Below are positions 1-11,596 of a DNA stretch of 64,000 nt, in pieces. Each line of letters begins with the position of its first letter. The first letter of the stretch is position 1. Under the pieces are notes generated by a model. It did no database searches. It was given only the letters and a program-made list of their open reading frames with translations, and was not told the DNA's origin. Origin of the DNA: Rhizomys pruinosus (taxonomy: Eukaryota; Chordata; Mammalia; Rodentia; Spalacidae). The stretch spans positions 675,509-739,508 of the forward strand of contig VZQC01010551.1 of the NCBI GenBank assembly GCA_009823505.1, written 5' to 3'. Made by a program: the position numbers and the translations under genes.

Positions 1-1664
1 GTTCTGGGTCCTGTAGAGGGGAGAATCTGTCTAGACTCTTCATCACAGTGTACCCAGCAGCCCGTACAGTGCCAGGCTCAGCAAGCACTGCCTGAATAAT
101 AGAATCAATTTTGAGAAGTAAAACTGGGAGATTTAGTTGGAGACTTAATAGTGTATGTGTGGAACAGGGGGCCAGAAACAGGTCTGGGAAAATGCCCAAA
201 GCTGGGCTAGTTAGCAAAGAAATCAGAGTGAAACAAGACAGGAGGCATAGACTAACATCCTCAAATAAAAGAAAGTTTCCAGAATCAGGGATCAATAATG
301 ATGTCCATGGCTGTAACAGGACACAAACAATGAAGGCTGGGAGCAGGGCACTATCCCTACGTAGAAGGCTTAGAGCTCTGTGCCGCCTTATGCCATCCAG
401 GAAAACTCACCTGGGGAGCTTCAAAGCTCCTGACCCCATGGCCAGCTCCAGAAGATTTGTGGGCAGAATTTCTAGTCATGGAACCCAGACACCAGTAATT
501 TCTAAAGGAGGCCAGGTGATTTCAATGTACAGCCAAGACTGAAAAACCCCTGCCTTAGAGAAAGCAATTCTGAAGGGAAGTGGGGGCTGAGGCCATTTAC
601 AAAGCATTCAGTGAATAGGGAAAGAGAAATGGAGATGCGGATTGGTCGAATGTTTAGAGGGAAAAAAAGAAAGGAAAGAAATACAGACCACGATCTGACG
701 GCATGCATTCCCACAAGTCCCCTGGGTTTCAGCTCCCTCCGCATACTGCTGCGAGCCCCCTAGTATACGCATCACCACATAGCCAAGCAAGACATAGAAC
801 AAAAGAGGTTCTATCATTTCTAAGAACTGTTGCCTATAGCAAGAGCAAAATTGATTATTTTTTATCAGAAGTCTTGAAAGATGGTCAAAATTTGAAAAGA
901 CTGTGTCTAAAGAGACAGCTCAGTGACTGACCACTTCCTGCTCTTCCAGAGGATCAGAGATCCATTCCCACCATGGCAGGCAGCTCACAACTGACCGCCA
1001 CTCCAGCTCCAGAGGATCCAGTGCCATCTTCTGACCTCCTTGGGTGCCTGCACACCAATGGCACACACACACGCACACACACACACACACACACGCACAC
1101 ACACATCCACACAGAGGCACATCATACATATACATAAAAATGAAAATAAATATTTTAGAAAGTTTTAAAAGACTAATTTTTTTAATTTTAATATGGAAAA
1201 AGTGATCACAAAATATATAATTGACAAAAAGACATGAAAGCAATGTGGAACTTTTAGGGAAGAAGGGTTTCAGCAGAGAAGGAGGAATTGCAAGAGCAAT
1301 GGTGTGAAGAGGACTGGAATGCTTCATACATATTCTAAAATAACATTGATGCTCATATACTCTGCATATGAAACAATGACTTTATGGTTATTGTTCTGAA
1401 AGGTTCCCATTATAAAGAATGACTCAGAAAATGTTATTTTATATTTCATGTGATCATATCATCTCTTTTGAAGAAATTAATAAATATAATAATACAGAGG
1501 GAAAAGGAAAAAAAATGGGAGGCATCCTAAAGTATGAAACATAAACAGGAAAAAGTCAAATTGACGTTTGATTAAAATTAAAACCTACAGAAAGACAGTA
1601 AGTTACTATAGTTCCTCGGTCTGCAGACATGTGCTTATATTAAGGAAACTGCTTCCTGTTTCAG
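1..1664 (+). other. Reln intron 45, 3' end
   Basis: Intronic sequence with no supported gene. It holds an old B2-like SINE with a CA tract (931-1150). The acceptor before exon 46 is a clear TTCCTGTTTCAG. The rest shows nothing I recognise. Confidence 0.85.
931..1150 (+). mobile_element. Old B2-like SINE with CA tract
   Basis: Recognisable B2 phrases (GCTCTTCCAGAGGATC, the GGCAGCTCACAACTG region, CCATCTTCTGACCTCC) are followed by a CA repeat at about 1063-1106 and an A-rich tail with AAATAAAT. Divergent, so probably an old insertion. Confidence 0.6.
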
Positions 1665-1833
1665 CTATTGAATTGGAATACTCAGTGGATCTTGGGCTGT
1701 CATGGCACCCACTGGTGAGGGACTGTCTGCCTACCAATGTTGAGTGCAGCCGCTATCACCTGCAACGGATCCTGGTGTCAGATACTTTCAACAAGTGGAC
1801 TAGGATCACCCTGCCTCTCCCTTTTTACACAAG
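1665..1833 (+). CDS. Reln: Reln exon 46 (reelin repeat 6, first Asp-box)
   Basis: 169 nt. It begins with two bases that finish Ala2395 and ends with the first two bases of Arg2451. It encodes residues about 2396-2450 of reelin repeat 6, including the Asp-box YSVDLGLSW near 2400-2408 and a CSRYHLQRI segment. The acceptor is TTTCAG before CTATTG; the donor is AAG then gtatgg. The upstream repeat-6 exon carrying the other receptor-contact lysine (K2360 in mouse) is outside the window. The frame is open throughout and joins exon 47 as AG+G (Arg). Confidence 0.97.
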
Positions 1834-2035
1834 GTATGGATGCAAACGTGACCAACTTTGGCATGTCAGATTTTAGCATGACAAATTTAAATAAGATACC
1901 TGCAATTTTGTAATTTATTCATGGTACTGTCACATATGAATTTTAAGGCTATCTTAATAAGAAAGTAGAAGTCAGCTTTTGTGGTGACCCTGTTCTGTGT
2001 TTTCCCCAAATCCAAGATCTTCCTGACTCTAATCA

Positions 2036-2437
2036 ATCTTTATTGAATTTTTACAATTTTCATACAACATACTTTGATAGATCCCCTATCAGCACTTCCC
2101 CCTACTGCCCGTCACCCAATTTAATGTACATATATTATTTATATGTAGATATGAGTACATATCTATATGGCTTATAGTCTTCCCTGTGTCATTACATGTC
2201 CTTCAGTGTGGGTCTATCACTGGACCCACCGAGAGTCCAATCCCTGTGTGACACTGTCTTCCCCTCCCAGCAGCTGTCAGTTGCCAAAAGTTTCTTAGGT
2301 TGGGTTGGGATTTCTTACCATTTCCTCATGTCTGTGCTGGGACTGTGTCTGGTTCAAGCATGCGTGGGACTTGTGCGTGCTGTCACCGTTGCTGTGAGTT
2401 CATAGGAGTAACTGACCAGCTGTCTGGAAGACTGTAA
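2036..2437 (-). mobile_element. L1 3'-end fragment (reverse)
   Basis: The stretch starts CTTTATTGAATTTTTACA and carries the GCTGTGAGTTCATAGG ... CTGTCTGGAAGACTGT phrases typical of the reverse complement of rodent L1 3' untranslated sequence. No open reading frame remains. The family name is a judgement from memory. Confidence 0.5.
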
Positions 2438-3944
2438 TAAATTTTTAAGAGGGGCCTACACAAGAAAACAGTGGCTCATTGCCTAACTTTTCCAACTTAA
2501 TTTATAGATCCCAAGAATGGGTCATTTAAAACGGGTCTATTGGATGCAAAATTGATTTAAATGGATGTGTTTTCTGTCATTTATACCATGGTGAATGCTG
2601 CAGTTGATGATTTCCTACACATGGACATAGCATAGTATAAATGTGTGCTAACATTAGCCTCTACTGTTCAAATTTTATTTGAGCAATATCTTCAGAATTT
2701 ATAACCTAGAAGATTCTCTTCTGTAAAAAAAGCAGTTACAAGTTCTTCAGCCACTACATCAATGGGAAAAATGGCTGTGTCTGGAAAGAGTGCCTGGTGA
2801 ATGCTAGTGAGGAGGTTAAACCTAGATTACCTGTGTGAGGAAAGCACAGGATTAATTTTTCTAGGGGATAGTTTGATCCTTCACCATCTAAAGTGGATGC
2901 AAAGCATAAGAAGGCTTTAAAATCTTGATAGAAACTCCTGCTCCTTCCAAGAAAATGGTGATAAGTTGCTGCCATTAACAAAGAAGCCACCAGCTAGTAC
3001 ACTCTATGGAACAAGAGTTATGGTTTAGACTCATTATTGTCCTGTCTCCTCCCTACAGATGAAGAATGAATAAATCCTGGCAAATGACCATAGAATCCAA
3101 CCATTCATCTCAGACATAACTTTTCTTGGGATTATCATAAATGGGAAGGTTTCCATTACTAACAGCCCAGGGCTGCTTTACAATTGCTGGCTCAGGGGTA
3201 GGAGACTATATTAACTGTCAGCAGAGTTGCCAAGTTTAAATGAGATACGTGAGATTTTGTTGCTCGTTAAAGGGATTGCCATGCATGAATTATTAAGGTG
3301 ATCTTAATAAGTAACAGAAAAACTCCATTAAAGCAGCCATCTTTTAAGTCGTTATGAATTCTATGAATTATTACCTAGCTACTTGGCAGCATTTTGCAAA
3401 TAAGCGACATTCTAAGATTTACTCCAGCTAGTCATTATACCCTTGAGTCTTTTACGCAAGAAAAGTAATTATTCCTCCTATTTTAATCTATCTTTTAATT
3501 GTCTTTTGCACATACCCACAAGAATTTTGACCCTTTCAAATGATATTTGAAAAATCTGATGAGCATCTATTTCCTCCTGTTACCATGTTGAAAATATGCA
3601 GTCTGTTTACTGTATTAGTCTCAAGGCTCATGTTCTATAACAGCCTTAAAGGTGACACTGCCTTATAACACAACCATCTGGGTAATTCAGAAAAAAATGT
3701 GCATGGATGAAACCCAAGCTAGACCCACTTCTTAGCATGCTCTGCCATATGCCAACAAACATTAGCACTCCATGCCAGTTTCAGAACACTGTTTCAAACA
3801 CAAATTAACATCTAAACTCCCTCTACTTTCAGTGCAATGGCTTGTTTAATGCAGCTTTTCCTTGTTTAAAGTTAAACTTACTAGATCAGTGAGAGCACCT
3901 GTTTACCATGTGTGGGGTGTTAGCTTGATCTCCAGTGTCAGAAA

Positions 3945-3989
3945 TTGAATGAATGAATGAATGAATTAATTAATTAATTAATTAATTAA
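3945..3989. repeat. (AATG)n/(AATT)n microsatellite
   Basis: Tandem GAATGAATGAATG passing into AATTAATTAATT, about 45 bp. Confidence 0.9.
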
Positions 3990-5070
3990 GCTTACTGTCT
4001 AAAAGTCTGGAACGCATTGCAATGTTAATGTTTATGTGGTCTTCCAGACCTGAATTGAGCATTTCAGTTTGCAGTTCTTTGGTGTAGAGGAATGTGGCAT
4101 TGACAACTTAAAAATTTGTGCTAAGTAGGGGTTTTGGAGTGATTGTGGCCATGGGATGCTCGGAGCTTTGACTACTTGCTCAACATATGACTGTAACTTG
4201 AGGATCCAAGTACTGTTGCCACCATGGTAATGAGAGGAAACTGAGGTTGGTTGTCCACAACTTGGCCTCAAACCATTCACCAAGCTGAAATAGACATCCT
4301 CAGTAGCAACTGCCTATCAACTCAATCCTGCATTAAAAAACACTTTGAAAAAAATGCTTTGAATATTTATGTAGTAGGCCTTAGTCCATGCTAGACTTAA
4401 CCCTGCCTCAAAGAGTATAATAGAAGAGAGAGGCATTAACTGGAAATCATTATCAATACAAAACTAGTTATAAAATTCAACTGTGATAAGTGATGAAGGT
4501 CAGGTAGATGATTGGATAAGACTAGATAGCATAAGGAAATAGGACTGGGTCAAGAAAGCCAGGGAATGCGTCCTTGAGAAAAGAGTATCTTAGGTAGGAT
4601 ATGAAGGTTGACCAGGTAAAGAGTGAAGACAAGACTCTGTAGGCAAGTACAATGGCTTCAACTAGGAGGGCATTTGTATGTTCCCTATACTGAACATAAG
4701 AGCACAGAGAGAAAGGGGCAGAGTGCATCACTGTGCTGCCACATTACAGCGATGCCTGAAGAAAGACAGCCTGACTCTCAGCCTCCATTTCCACCAAGAG
4801 TACAACCCCAACTGTTCAGAGAACCTGTTCCTTCAGAATTCTCCTGGAACTATGCTCTCGAACAAAGGCCTTACTATCCCTTTTTTGAAACCTTACATCC
4901 AGCATAAAATGAGGAGGGAAAAGAGGAACTGTCTCCTCAGGGGATTATGTACCTTCTGCATACATAACCACACACATATGGTATCCATCTCATCTCACCT
5001 GTTGTTGTCAAGACAGATGAGATAATATGTTGCACTTGACATTGCTGCTTTCATCAGTGATATTCTCACA

Positions 5071-5110
5071 ACATACACACATACATACATACATACATAC
5101 ATACATACAT
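5071..5110. repeat. (ACAT)n microsatellite
   Basis: About ten uninterrupted ACAT units. Confidence 0.92.
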
Positions 5111-6241
5111 TAATCTGAGTCAAGGGCAAGAAAAGGTTGTGAAGGATTAAAACTATATGTTTAGGTTATAAGAAGAGCACAAGGCCTAATAAGCTTGTTT
5201 ACACTGTAAGCAAGCTGAAAGATAATGTTCCAGAAGTCATTATCGCATAGAATGAGCTATGAGATGGTGTCAGACCATGAAGAGCAGGCATGTTAAAGAC
5301 TGGGGGCTTTCATGTAGGAATGCTTAAGATCCCATTAAAGTGCACAGGAATATGCTCGGTATGGTGAGATTTGAATTCAGAAAGCTTGTTGTAACTTGAG
5401 AACAAATCAGAGAGGTAAGAGAGTGAGAGGCAGCAGAGAGATTAGTATCTTGAATTAAAGTGCTGTCGGTGAACATAAAAGGAAATGGAGAGATGATAAG
5501 ACATAAAGGCAACAATTGATGGGCCTAATGATAAACAATAAAGCAGACATGGTATTCTAAGGGAAAGAGCAGTGTTGAACGACTTCTGCTCTCTGCCAGG
5601 CAGCACCAAATGGATGCTGATGCTTCTCACTGAGAGAGGAACACTGAAACTAAATACAAGATATATCACACTCCACTCCCGGCATTGCTGTTAAAACCCA
5701 AGAAGCTGGCACAGATAGATTTGTCATCTTCATTTCTTGCCATGTACATTGGTTAAGTTGGGTTTTCCTGGGAAACCCATTTATAAAAACAAAATGAATG
5801 GAAAACATTATCTTAACTTAGCAAGAATGATCCCATAGTCATGTCTCTTAACTTTTTTCCCTGGAGAGGATTATAACCAATTGGAAGAAAATTAGAAGTA
5901 TACCTAGGGAGCAACTTGAAAATTTTTCATCGTATTTATAACTTAATGCTTCACTGGAGAATGGTCTAGAAATGCCACAGGCGTTGAAAATTGGAGATGG
6001 TACTGAATGACAGAGTTAGAGAGCGTTTCGTGGAGAATCAGCCCTAGCTTTGAAGGATTAGGTAGGTAAAGGGAAGAACATGCTAAATCAGAGGATCCAG
6101 ATAAGCAAGGCAGGGATGTGCAGACATGAGCCTAGATTAGCTGTTTAAAACAGAGGGCTCATGTTTGGAAGACTTAAGAAGATTCTGATTAGTGGAAAAA
6201 GTATTGAAGTAAACCAGGAGAGTTAAGACTCACATAAACAG

Positions 6242-6460
6242 GCTTAGGAGATGGCTCAGTTGGTAAGATACTTGCTATGCAAGTATGAGGACTCAATTTG
6301 ATCCTCAGAACCCATGAAGATAAGCCAGGCCTGGTGCACATTCCTGAAATCTCAGCACTGGAGAAGATGCAGGCAGATTCAGACTCCTGAGGTTTGCTAG
6401 CCAGTCACTCTGACTTATTTATCGATCTCCGGGCCAATGAGAAACCTTGTCTCAAAAAAG
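6242..6460 (+). mobile_element. B4 SINE (ID-B1 chimera)
   Basis: An ID-like head (GGCTTAGGAGATGGCTCAG, CTATGCAAGTATGAGGAC) is followed by a B1-like segment (AGCCAGGCCTGGTGCAC, AATCTCAGCACTGG) and ends GAAACCTTGTCTCAAAAAA. This is the standard B4 order. Confidence 0.75.
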
Positions 6461-6489
6461 GTATGCATGAATATGTAACAATAATAATC

Positions 6490-6737
6490 GGGGCCTAGAG
6501 AAATAGTTCAGCAGTTAAGAACACCAACTGGTCTTGCAGAGGACCCGTGTTCAATTCCCAGCATCCACATAGAGGCTAAGAACCATCTTTAAGCCAGGCG
6601 TGGTGGCACACGCTTTTAATCCTAGCACTCAGGAGGCAGAGGCAGGTGGATATCTGTGAGTTCAAGACCAGCCTAATCTATAGAGTGAGTTCCAGGTCAG
6701 CTGGAGCTATAGGGAGACCCTGTCTCAAAAAAAAATA
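6490..6737 (+). mobile_element. B2-B1 composite SINE, copy 1
   Basis: The 5' half of a B2 (GGGGCCTAGAGAAATAG to AACCATCTTTA) runs directly into a near-complete B1 starting AGCCAGGCGTGG at 6592 and ending in an A tail. The B2 3' half does not resume after the B1, so this is not simply a B1 inserted into a B2. The junction is the same as in the element at 21778-22041. I see no clear target-site duplication here. Confidence 0.7.
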
Positions 6738-6950
6738 GAATACTGGCTGCCCTTGCAAAGGACTCAGCTTTATTTCCTACCACCCACCTGGTGACTAACA
6801 ACCGTTTGTAACTCTAGTTCCAGAGTATCCAGGCCCCCTCTTCTGGCCTCTGTGAGCATTGCACAACAAAGTTGCACTAACACACGTGCAGACAATACAC
6901 TTATACGCACAAAATAAAATCAAATTAACAAATAAAAAAATTTAAAAATA
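6738..6950 (+). mobile_element. B2 SINE, 5'-truncated
   Basis: Begins inside the B2 head (ACTGGCTGCCCTTGCAAAGG), continues through CCCACCTGGTGACTAACAAC and CCTCTTCTGGCCTCTG, and ends in an AAAATAAAATC tail. It abuts the composite SINE immediately upstream. Confidence 0.7.
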
Positions 6951-7139
6951 ATAATTAAAGAAGAGGACAAGAAATTGAGAGGGAGTGGAGGACATGAGAG
7001 GAGTTGGTGGGGACTGGGAGGGGTGGAAATAATGCAAAAATAATTTTCAAAAATAAAAATAAAAAATAAATATAAAATAAAGAAAAAGGTTCAGAGTTCC
7101 TAAGGAATGGCACTCGGGGTTGTTCCCTGCCTCCAGGCG

Positions 7140-7230
7140 TGCACCTATACACACACATGCACCTACACAAACACACACATACTACATGTATATGTAATAT
7201 ATTATATATATAATATATACAGTTTAATAT
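7140..7230. repeat. CA-rich then TA-rich microsatellite
   Basis: Imperfect ACAC tract followed by ATATAT and TAATATAT units. Confidence 0.85.
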
Positions 7231-7349
7231 ATATTAAAAATTTGAAGAAAGAAATTATAATTTGTTCTGAGCTGGGGATATTCTTCTAAAAGTAATTGGC
7301 AAAACAAGACTCAAGAGAAGATGGCAAATACATTGAGATAATAACCAGA

Positions 7350-7394
7350 AGAAGGAGGGGGGGAGGGGGAGGAAGAAGGGGAGGGGGAAGAAAG
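7350..7394. repeat. Polypurine GGA/GGGGA tract
   Basis: Pure G/A stretch of GAAGG, GGGGGAGG and GGGGAGG units on the + strand. Confidence 0.85.
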
Positions 7395-8423
7395 AATCTG
7401 GGCTTCAGTTAACAGGGAGGAGAATGAAGGACTTATTACTGACAATTTCAAGCAAACAAGTCCTGAGACTCATTCACTAACTGCTCTATTGCACCCATGA
7501 GGAAATGACTCCCGAGTGTGAAGCCTGGAAGTCTAGGGACAATGCAGTAACGGTGCCAGCTCTCCATAAGAGACTGTCAAGGACAGAACAGAGCACTCTT
7601 GCATCCATCAGAGGATGCATGGAAATGGCTCACAAAGAAGCAAGAAGGCGGATGGGACGACAGAAGAGGCAGAATAGCATGCTGCCAGGAAACCAAGCAA
7701 CCGTCAAGCAGGAAGGAACGGCCACCAGCGATGGAAGCCACAGGCAGGAAAAGGAGACTTTTTATACAAACTAACTGGATACTTTTTCACTTTTTAGTGA
7801 CCTTCAAAGGAATAGTTTCAGAGCTAGTGGAAATCAATAGCTTGTCTGTTCAAGCCAAACTTAACCACTCTATTAGTAATGTACTTTTATTGCTTGCTTA
7901 AGAGTTATAGTCCTATGAAAACAGAGTGGAAGAAGGCCAAGAGAGCTTAAGACTGAAAAAAAAAAAAAACAGTAGGATATGTGAAAATCAATTTCATAGC
8001 CCCAATCTAAATCTGCCTTCCTCTTCCTTACTAACCCAGGCTTAAAAATAGCAGGTGGCTCAGGTGACATGGGTTCTTGAAATGTCACCTGAGAACCAGA
8101 GTGAGTGAGTCACTGGAAGGGCAGGTAACTCAAATCCACTGAGAAAGGGCCGAGGGGATTGGCCACAGTAAGGCTCAGGTGATCCTTGGCTATTTTGAGT
8201 CAAGTTGAACATGATCCACTTCTACTGGCCCTATGACCCAGTGGATACCACCTTCTTTAAAGATTAACTGTAACACTTTGGAACCTGACGTGTTTAGCTG
8301 CAGCATGGAAGTTATTTCACATCTGTGGGAAATTCCAAGGAAACATGAAAAGCATAAGCTAGGACAGTATCGTGGCAGAGTGGTGAGGATGGTGAAGGAG
8401 ACGAGAACAAAAACTGGTGATCA

Positions 8424-8659
8424 GGGCTGGAGAGATGGCCTAGCGGTTAAGAGCACCGACGCTCTTGCAGAGGACCCGGGTTCGATCCCCAGCATCCACA
8501 TGGCGGCTGAGAACCGTCTGTAACTCCAATTCCAGGAGAACTCCAGTTCCAGGGGAATCTGAGACCCTCTTCTGACCTCCGCGGCATTGCACGACACGGG
8601 TGCACAGACCTACATGCAAACAATACATTCATACACATACAAAAATAAATAAAAAAAAA
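8424..8659 (+). mobile_element. B2 SINE, young, with perfect target-site duplication
   Basis: Full-length B2 head with intact RNA polymerase III B-box GGTTCGATCCC. The direct repeat AAAAACTGGTGATCA flanks it at 8409-8423 and 8660-8674 without mismatch. It belongs to the subtype with an internal duplicated block (CTCCAATTCCAGGAGAA then CTCCAGTTCCAGGGGAA). Confidence 0.93.
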
Positions 8660-8810
8660 AAAAACTGGTGATCACATTCAGTGGCATCCCATACAACTGT
8701 ATGTGAAGAAAACGACTCGTGCTTATAAGCCAGATCAATAAGCTTAACACTTCCCAAGTTCTTCAAACATTCAAAAGACTTTCAAGTTTCTTTCCTTGAG
8801 GAGAGACTCT

Positions 8811-8886
8811 TTTTTTTTTTTTTTTGGTCTTTTCGAGACAGGGTCTCCCTGTAGCTCCAGCTGGCCTGGAACTCACTCTGGCCTAC
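8811..8886 (-). mobile_element. B1 SINE, truncated (reverse)
   Basis: Poly-T, then GGTCTTTTCGAGACAGGG and the CTCCCTGTAGCTCCAGC core, then breaks off. Only the B1 3' half is present. Confidence 0.85.
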
Positions 8887-9129
8887 ATTCCATCACAGCA
8901 ATATGTTTTGAAAGGTTCTTTTGCAAGCCTTCACATAACTGAACATTTTAGAACAAGACAGAAAAGCATTGGACCTATCATTTGATACTTTGGACATCAC
9001 TTTTAGCATTCTGGAAAATGTTACTTTGTCTTGCAGGTACACAGAAGATAGTGGTTTTTCTGATACAAGTCATCAGACTACTGACTTCCACATACTAAAT
9101 ATGCTAGTACATTTGAACACTCTTTTTTC

Positions 9130-9360
9130 TATTTTATGTATTTTTAAAATACTTTTATTTATTATTTTTATTTTATGTGTATGAAGGTATTACCTGCATG
9201 TGTGTAAGTGCACCCATGTTGTACAATATCTGTGGAGGACAGAAGAAGGCATTGAATCCCTGGAACTGGAGCTTCAAATGGTCATTAGCTGCCATGTGAA
9301 TGCCCAGGTCCTCTGCAAGAGCAGTCAGTGCTCTTAACCACTGAGCCATCTCTCCAACCC
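9130..9360 (-). mobile_element. B2 SINE (reverse)
   Basis: Reverse B2, from the TTTATTTTATGTGTATG tail to CTGAGCCATCTCTCC. First element of a run of reverse SINEs. Confidence 0.88.
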
Positions 9361-9578
9361 TATTAATGTATTTGTATTTTTATGTGTATGAGTGTTTTGC
9401 CTGTATATTTAAGTGTACCACATGTGGACAGTGCTCACAGAGGACAGAAGAGGGTGTCAGATTCCCTGCAAGTGGAGTTATGGACAGTTGTTAGCCACCA
9501 TGTGGATAGTGGGAATCTAACCAGGATTCTTGACAAGAGGAGCAAGCATGCCTAACTGCTGAGCCGTCTCTCCAGCCC
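9361..9578 (-). mobile_element. B2 SINE (reverse)
   Basis: Second reverse B2, abutting the first, ending GAGCCGTCTCTCCAGCCCC. Immediately followed by the motif TTGGGCACTTTT, which recurs twice more downstream. Confidence 0.88.
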
Positions 9579-9589
9579 CTTGGGCACTT

Positions 9590-9748
9590 TTTTTTTTTTT
9601 GGTCTTTTTGAGACAGGGTCTCCCTTTAGTCTCAGCTGGCCTGGAGCTTGCTCTGTACACCAGGCTGACTTTGAACTCACAGAGATCTGCCTGCCCCTGC
9701 CTCTGCCTCTGAATACTAGAATTAAAGGAATATGCCACCACTCCTGGC
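9590..9748 (-). mobile_element. B1 SINE (reverse)
   Basis: Poly-T, GGTCTTTTTGAGACAGGG, and onward to ATGCCACCACTCCTGG. Flanked by CCTTGGGCACTTTT at 9579 and 9749, a target-site duplication. Confidence 0.92.
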
Positions 9749-9762
9749 CCTTGGGCACTTTT

Positions 9763-10005
9763 TTTTTTATTAATTTTATTTATTTCTGTATGTGTATGAA
9801 TGTACTGTCTGCATGCAAGTCTGTACACCCGTGTCGTGCAATGCCGCGGAGGTCAGAAGAGGGTGTCGGATTTCCCTGGAACTAGAGTTCTCCTGGAATT
9901 GGAGTTTCAGATGGCTCTCGGCCACCATGTGGGTGCTGGGGACCGAACCCGGGTCCTCTTCGAGAGCATCAGGCTCCCAACCGCTAGGCCATCTCTCCAG
10001 CCCCG
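9763..10005 (-). mobile_element. B2 SINE, young subtype (reverse)
   Basis: Reverse B2 with the internal duplicated block, ending GGCCATCTCTCCAGCCCC. Flanked by the same CCTTGGGCACTTTT motif at 9749 and 10006, so it landed in the duplication left by the neighbouring B1 or the reverse. Confidence 0.92.
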
Positions 10006-10134
10006 CCTTGGGCACTTTTAAATCAAATCTATTTCTCTTTGCTCTACAACAGAGATGCAACTTCCTCCAAACTGCATCATTTGTTGTCATTGTCATCAAA
10101 GCTTTATCAGAGAATTTAAGATTTGGCTGCTCTG

Positions 10135-10138
<4 letters not shown>

Positions 10139-10180
<42 letters not shown>
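10139..10180. repeat. (CA)n microsatellite
   Basis: About 20 uninterrupted CA units. Confidence 0.95.
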
Positions 10181-10183
<3 letters not shown>

Positions 10184-11057
10184 GGATTAAGATCGTTTTA
10201 GCAGCTAAATATAAATCATTCTCCATTGAGAAGATTTTTATATATGATAGGCAATCTCTTATATTTGATGGCTGGTCCAATGAATTGAGACTTACTCAGA
10301 ATATTGTAGGTTTTTGTCATTACTAATTATAATTTTCAGCAGAGTTGATTTTAAAAACTTATTTTGCCTAAAAATGAGAGTCATTCCCTTGTTTTTGCAA
10401 TTCTCACATAAAATTCTGACTGTGCCTTTAAAGGAGATAGAGATTCTTTTGGCTCACATTTTTAATTGTTAAAATTCAAATACACAAAATCGAAGAGAAC
10501 TGTGTGCCAGACTTGCATGTACTTATTAGCTAGCTTCGATGCATTGCCAACATTGTGTCCTAGACTCCTAACTTCCAACCATGTTATTTTGAAGCAAATT
10601 CCAGACATCATATCACTTCAACTGCATGAAGTGCTACTAGACCCGGAATATTTTCTAAACAACTGTGATGCAGTTACCGTGGCTAAAGATGGTAATTTCT
10701 TGTTCAACTTTTACTCAATATTTATCTTTCCTTATCCCCCAGGATGTGTCAGAGAGTCTTTGCTAGTCAGTATACCAGTCAGTTTAATTGGTTGAAGATC
10801 TCTTAAGTGTCCTTTGGTCTCTAGCTCTCTTCCTCCCTTTTGTAGTTGGAGAATAAGATAGGAGCAGTTGTCTGCTTTTCCCCAATGTCATAGTCAGTGG
10901 CTGGACCAAGAATATTACAAACTTCACCATTTGTTTTCTACCAAAGGAAAAGGAAAAGCCTAGTGGAGTAGCTCCTGTAAATTCTCCTTGGCTGACTGTC
11001 TTTGTAGAAGCTGTAATAAAGTTTTGAATGGTTTACTTAATAAAAATACAAAGTATT

Positions 11058-11199
11058 AGCCGGGAGTGGTAGCGCATGCCTTTAATCCTAGCACTCAGGA
11101 GGCAGAGGCAGGCAGATCTATGTGAGTTCAAGGCCAGCCTGGTCTACAGGCCAGCAGGGGCTACAGGGAGACCCTGTCTCAAAAAGACCAAAAAAAAAA
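11058..11199 (+). mobile_element. B1 SINE with internal deletion
   Basis: Starts AGCCGGGAGTGG and ends in GACC and an A-run. About ten bases are missing after GGTCTACAG compared with the other B1 copies here. Flanking repeat AAATACAAAGTATT occurs on both sides. Confidence 0.9.
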
Positions 11200-11420
11200 A
11201 AATACAAAGTATTTCCTCGATACTGGATGATAAGACTTAATGTTGTAAGCCAAGGGAATCCTTGCCTCATCACACTCAGCCTTGTTAGTGAATCAGTGCA
11301 TGACCTTAGTAGAAGAGGAAGGTTGGCCTAGGGATTCTGTGCATTTCTTCGACAGGGAAGGTAGCGTCAGGGCAGATGAAAATGTTGAGACAGATATGGC
11401 TCCTCTCAAAGGATTTTTCT

Positions 11421-11457
11421 CATGATGATGATGATGATGATGATGACGACGATGAGG
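11421..11457. repeat. (GAT)n/(GAC)n trinucleotide repeat
   Basis: Eight or so GAT units passing into GACGACGATGAGGAC; intronic. Confidence 0.9.
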
Positions 11458-11596
11458 ACAACTTCACAGGTAAATGGAGTCATCCTGAGAAAGCAGCAGA
11501 AACTAAAACAATGAAATGGGTGTTGAAATCTGTTAAAGCTGTGGTGGCACTGTAAGGAAGTGTGTGGCTTGGCCAGGGATAAAAACCATCGAATTT

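Noticed and set aside
111..542. 143-residue open frame on the + strand in intron 45
   Set aside because: Basic, low-information translation with no domain I recognise, no splice or promoter context, and several overlapping short frames; typical of chance in intron DNA.
8440..8628. tRNA-like A/B-box sequences that could be tRNA genes
   Set aside because: They are B2 SINE heads with A tails and target-site duplications, and cannot fold into a full tRNA.
9517..10190. Overlapping 100-133-residue frames on both strands
   Set aside because: They lie wholly in B1, B2 and CA repeats; the same peptides recur at every young B2 and B1 in the window.
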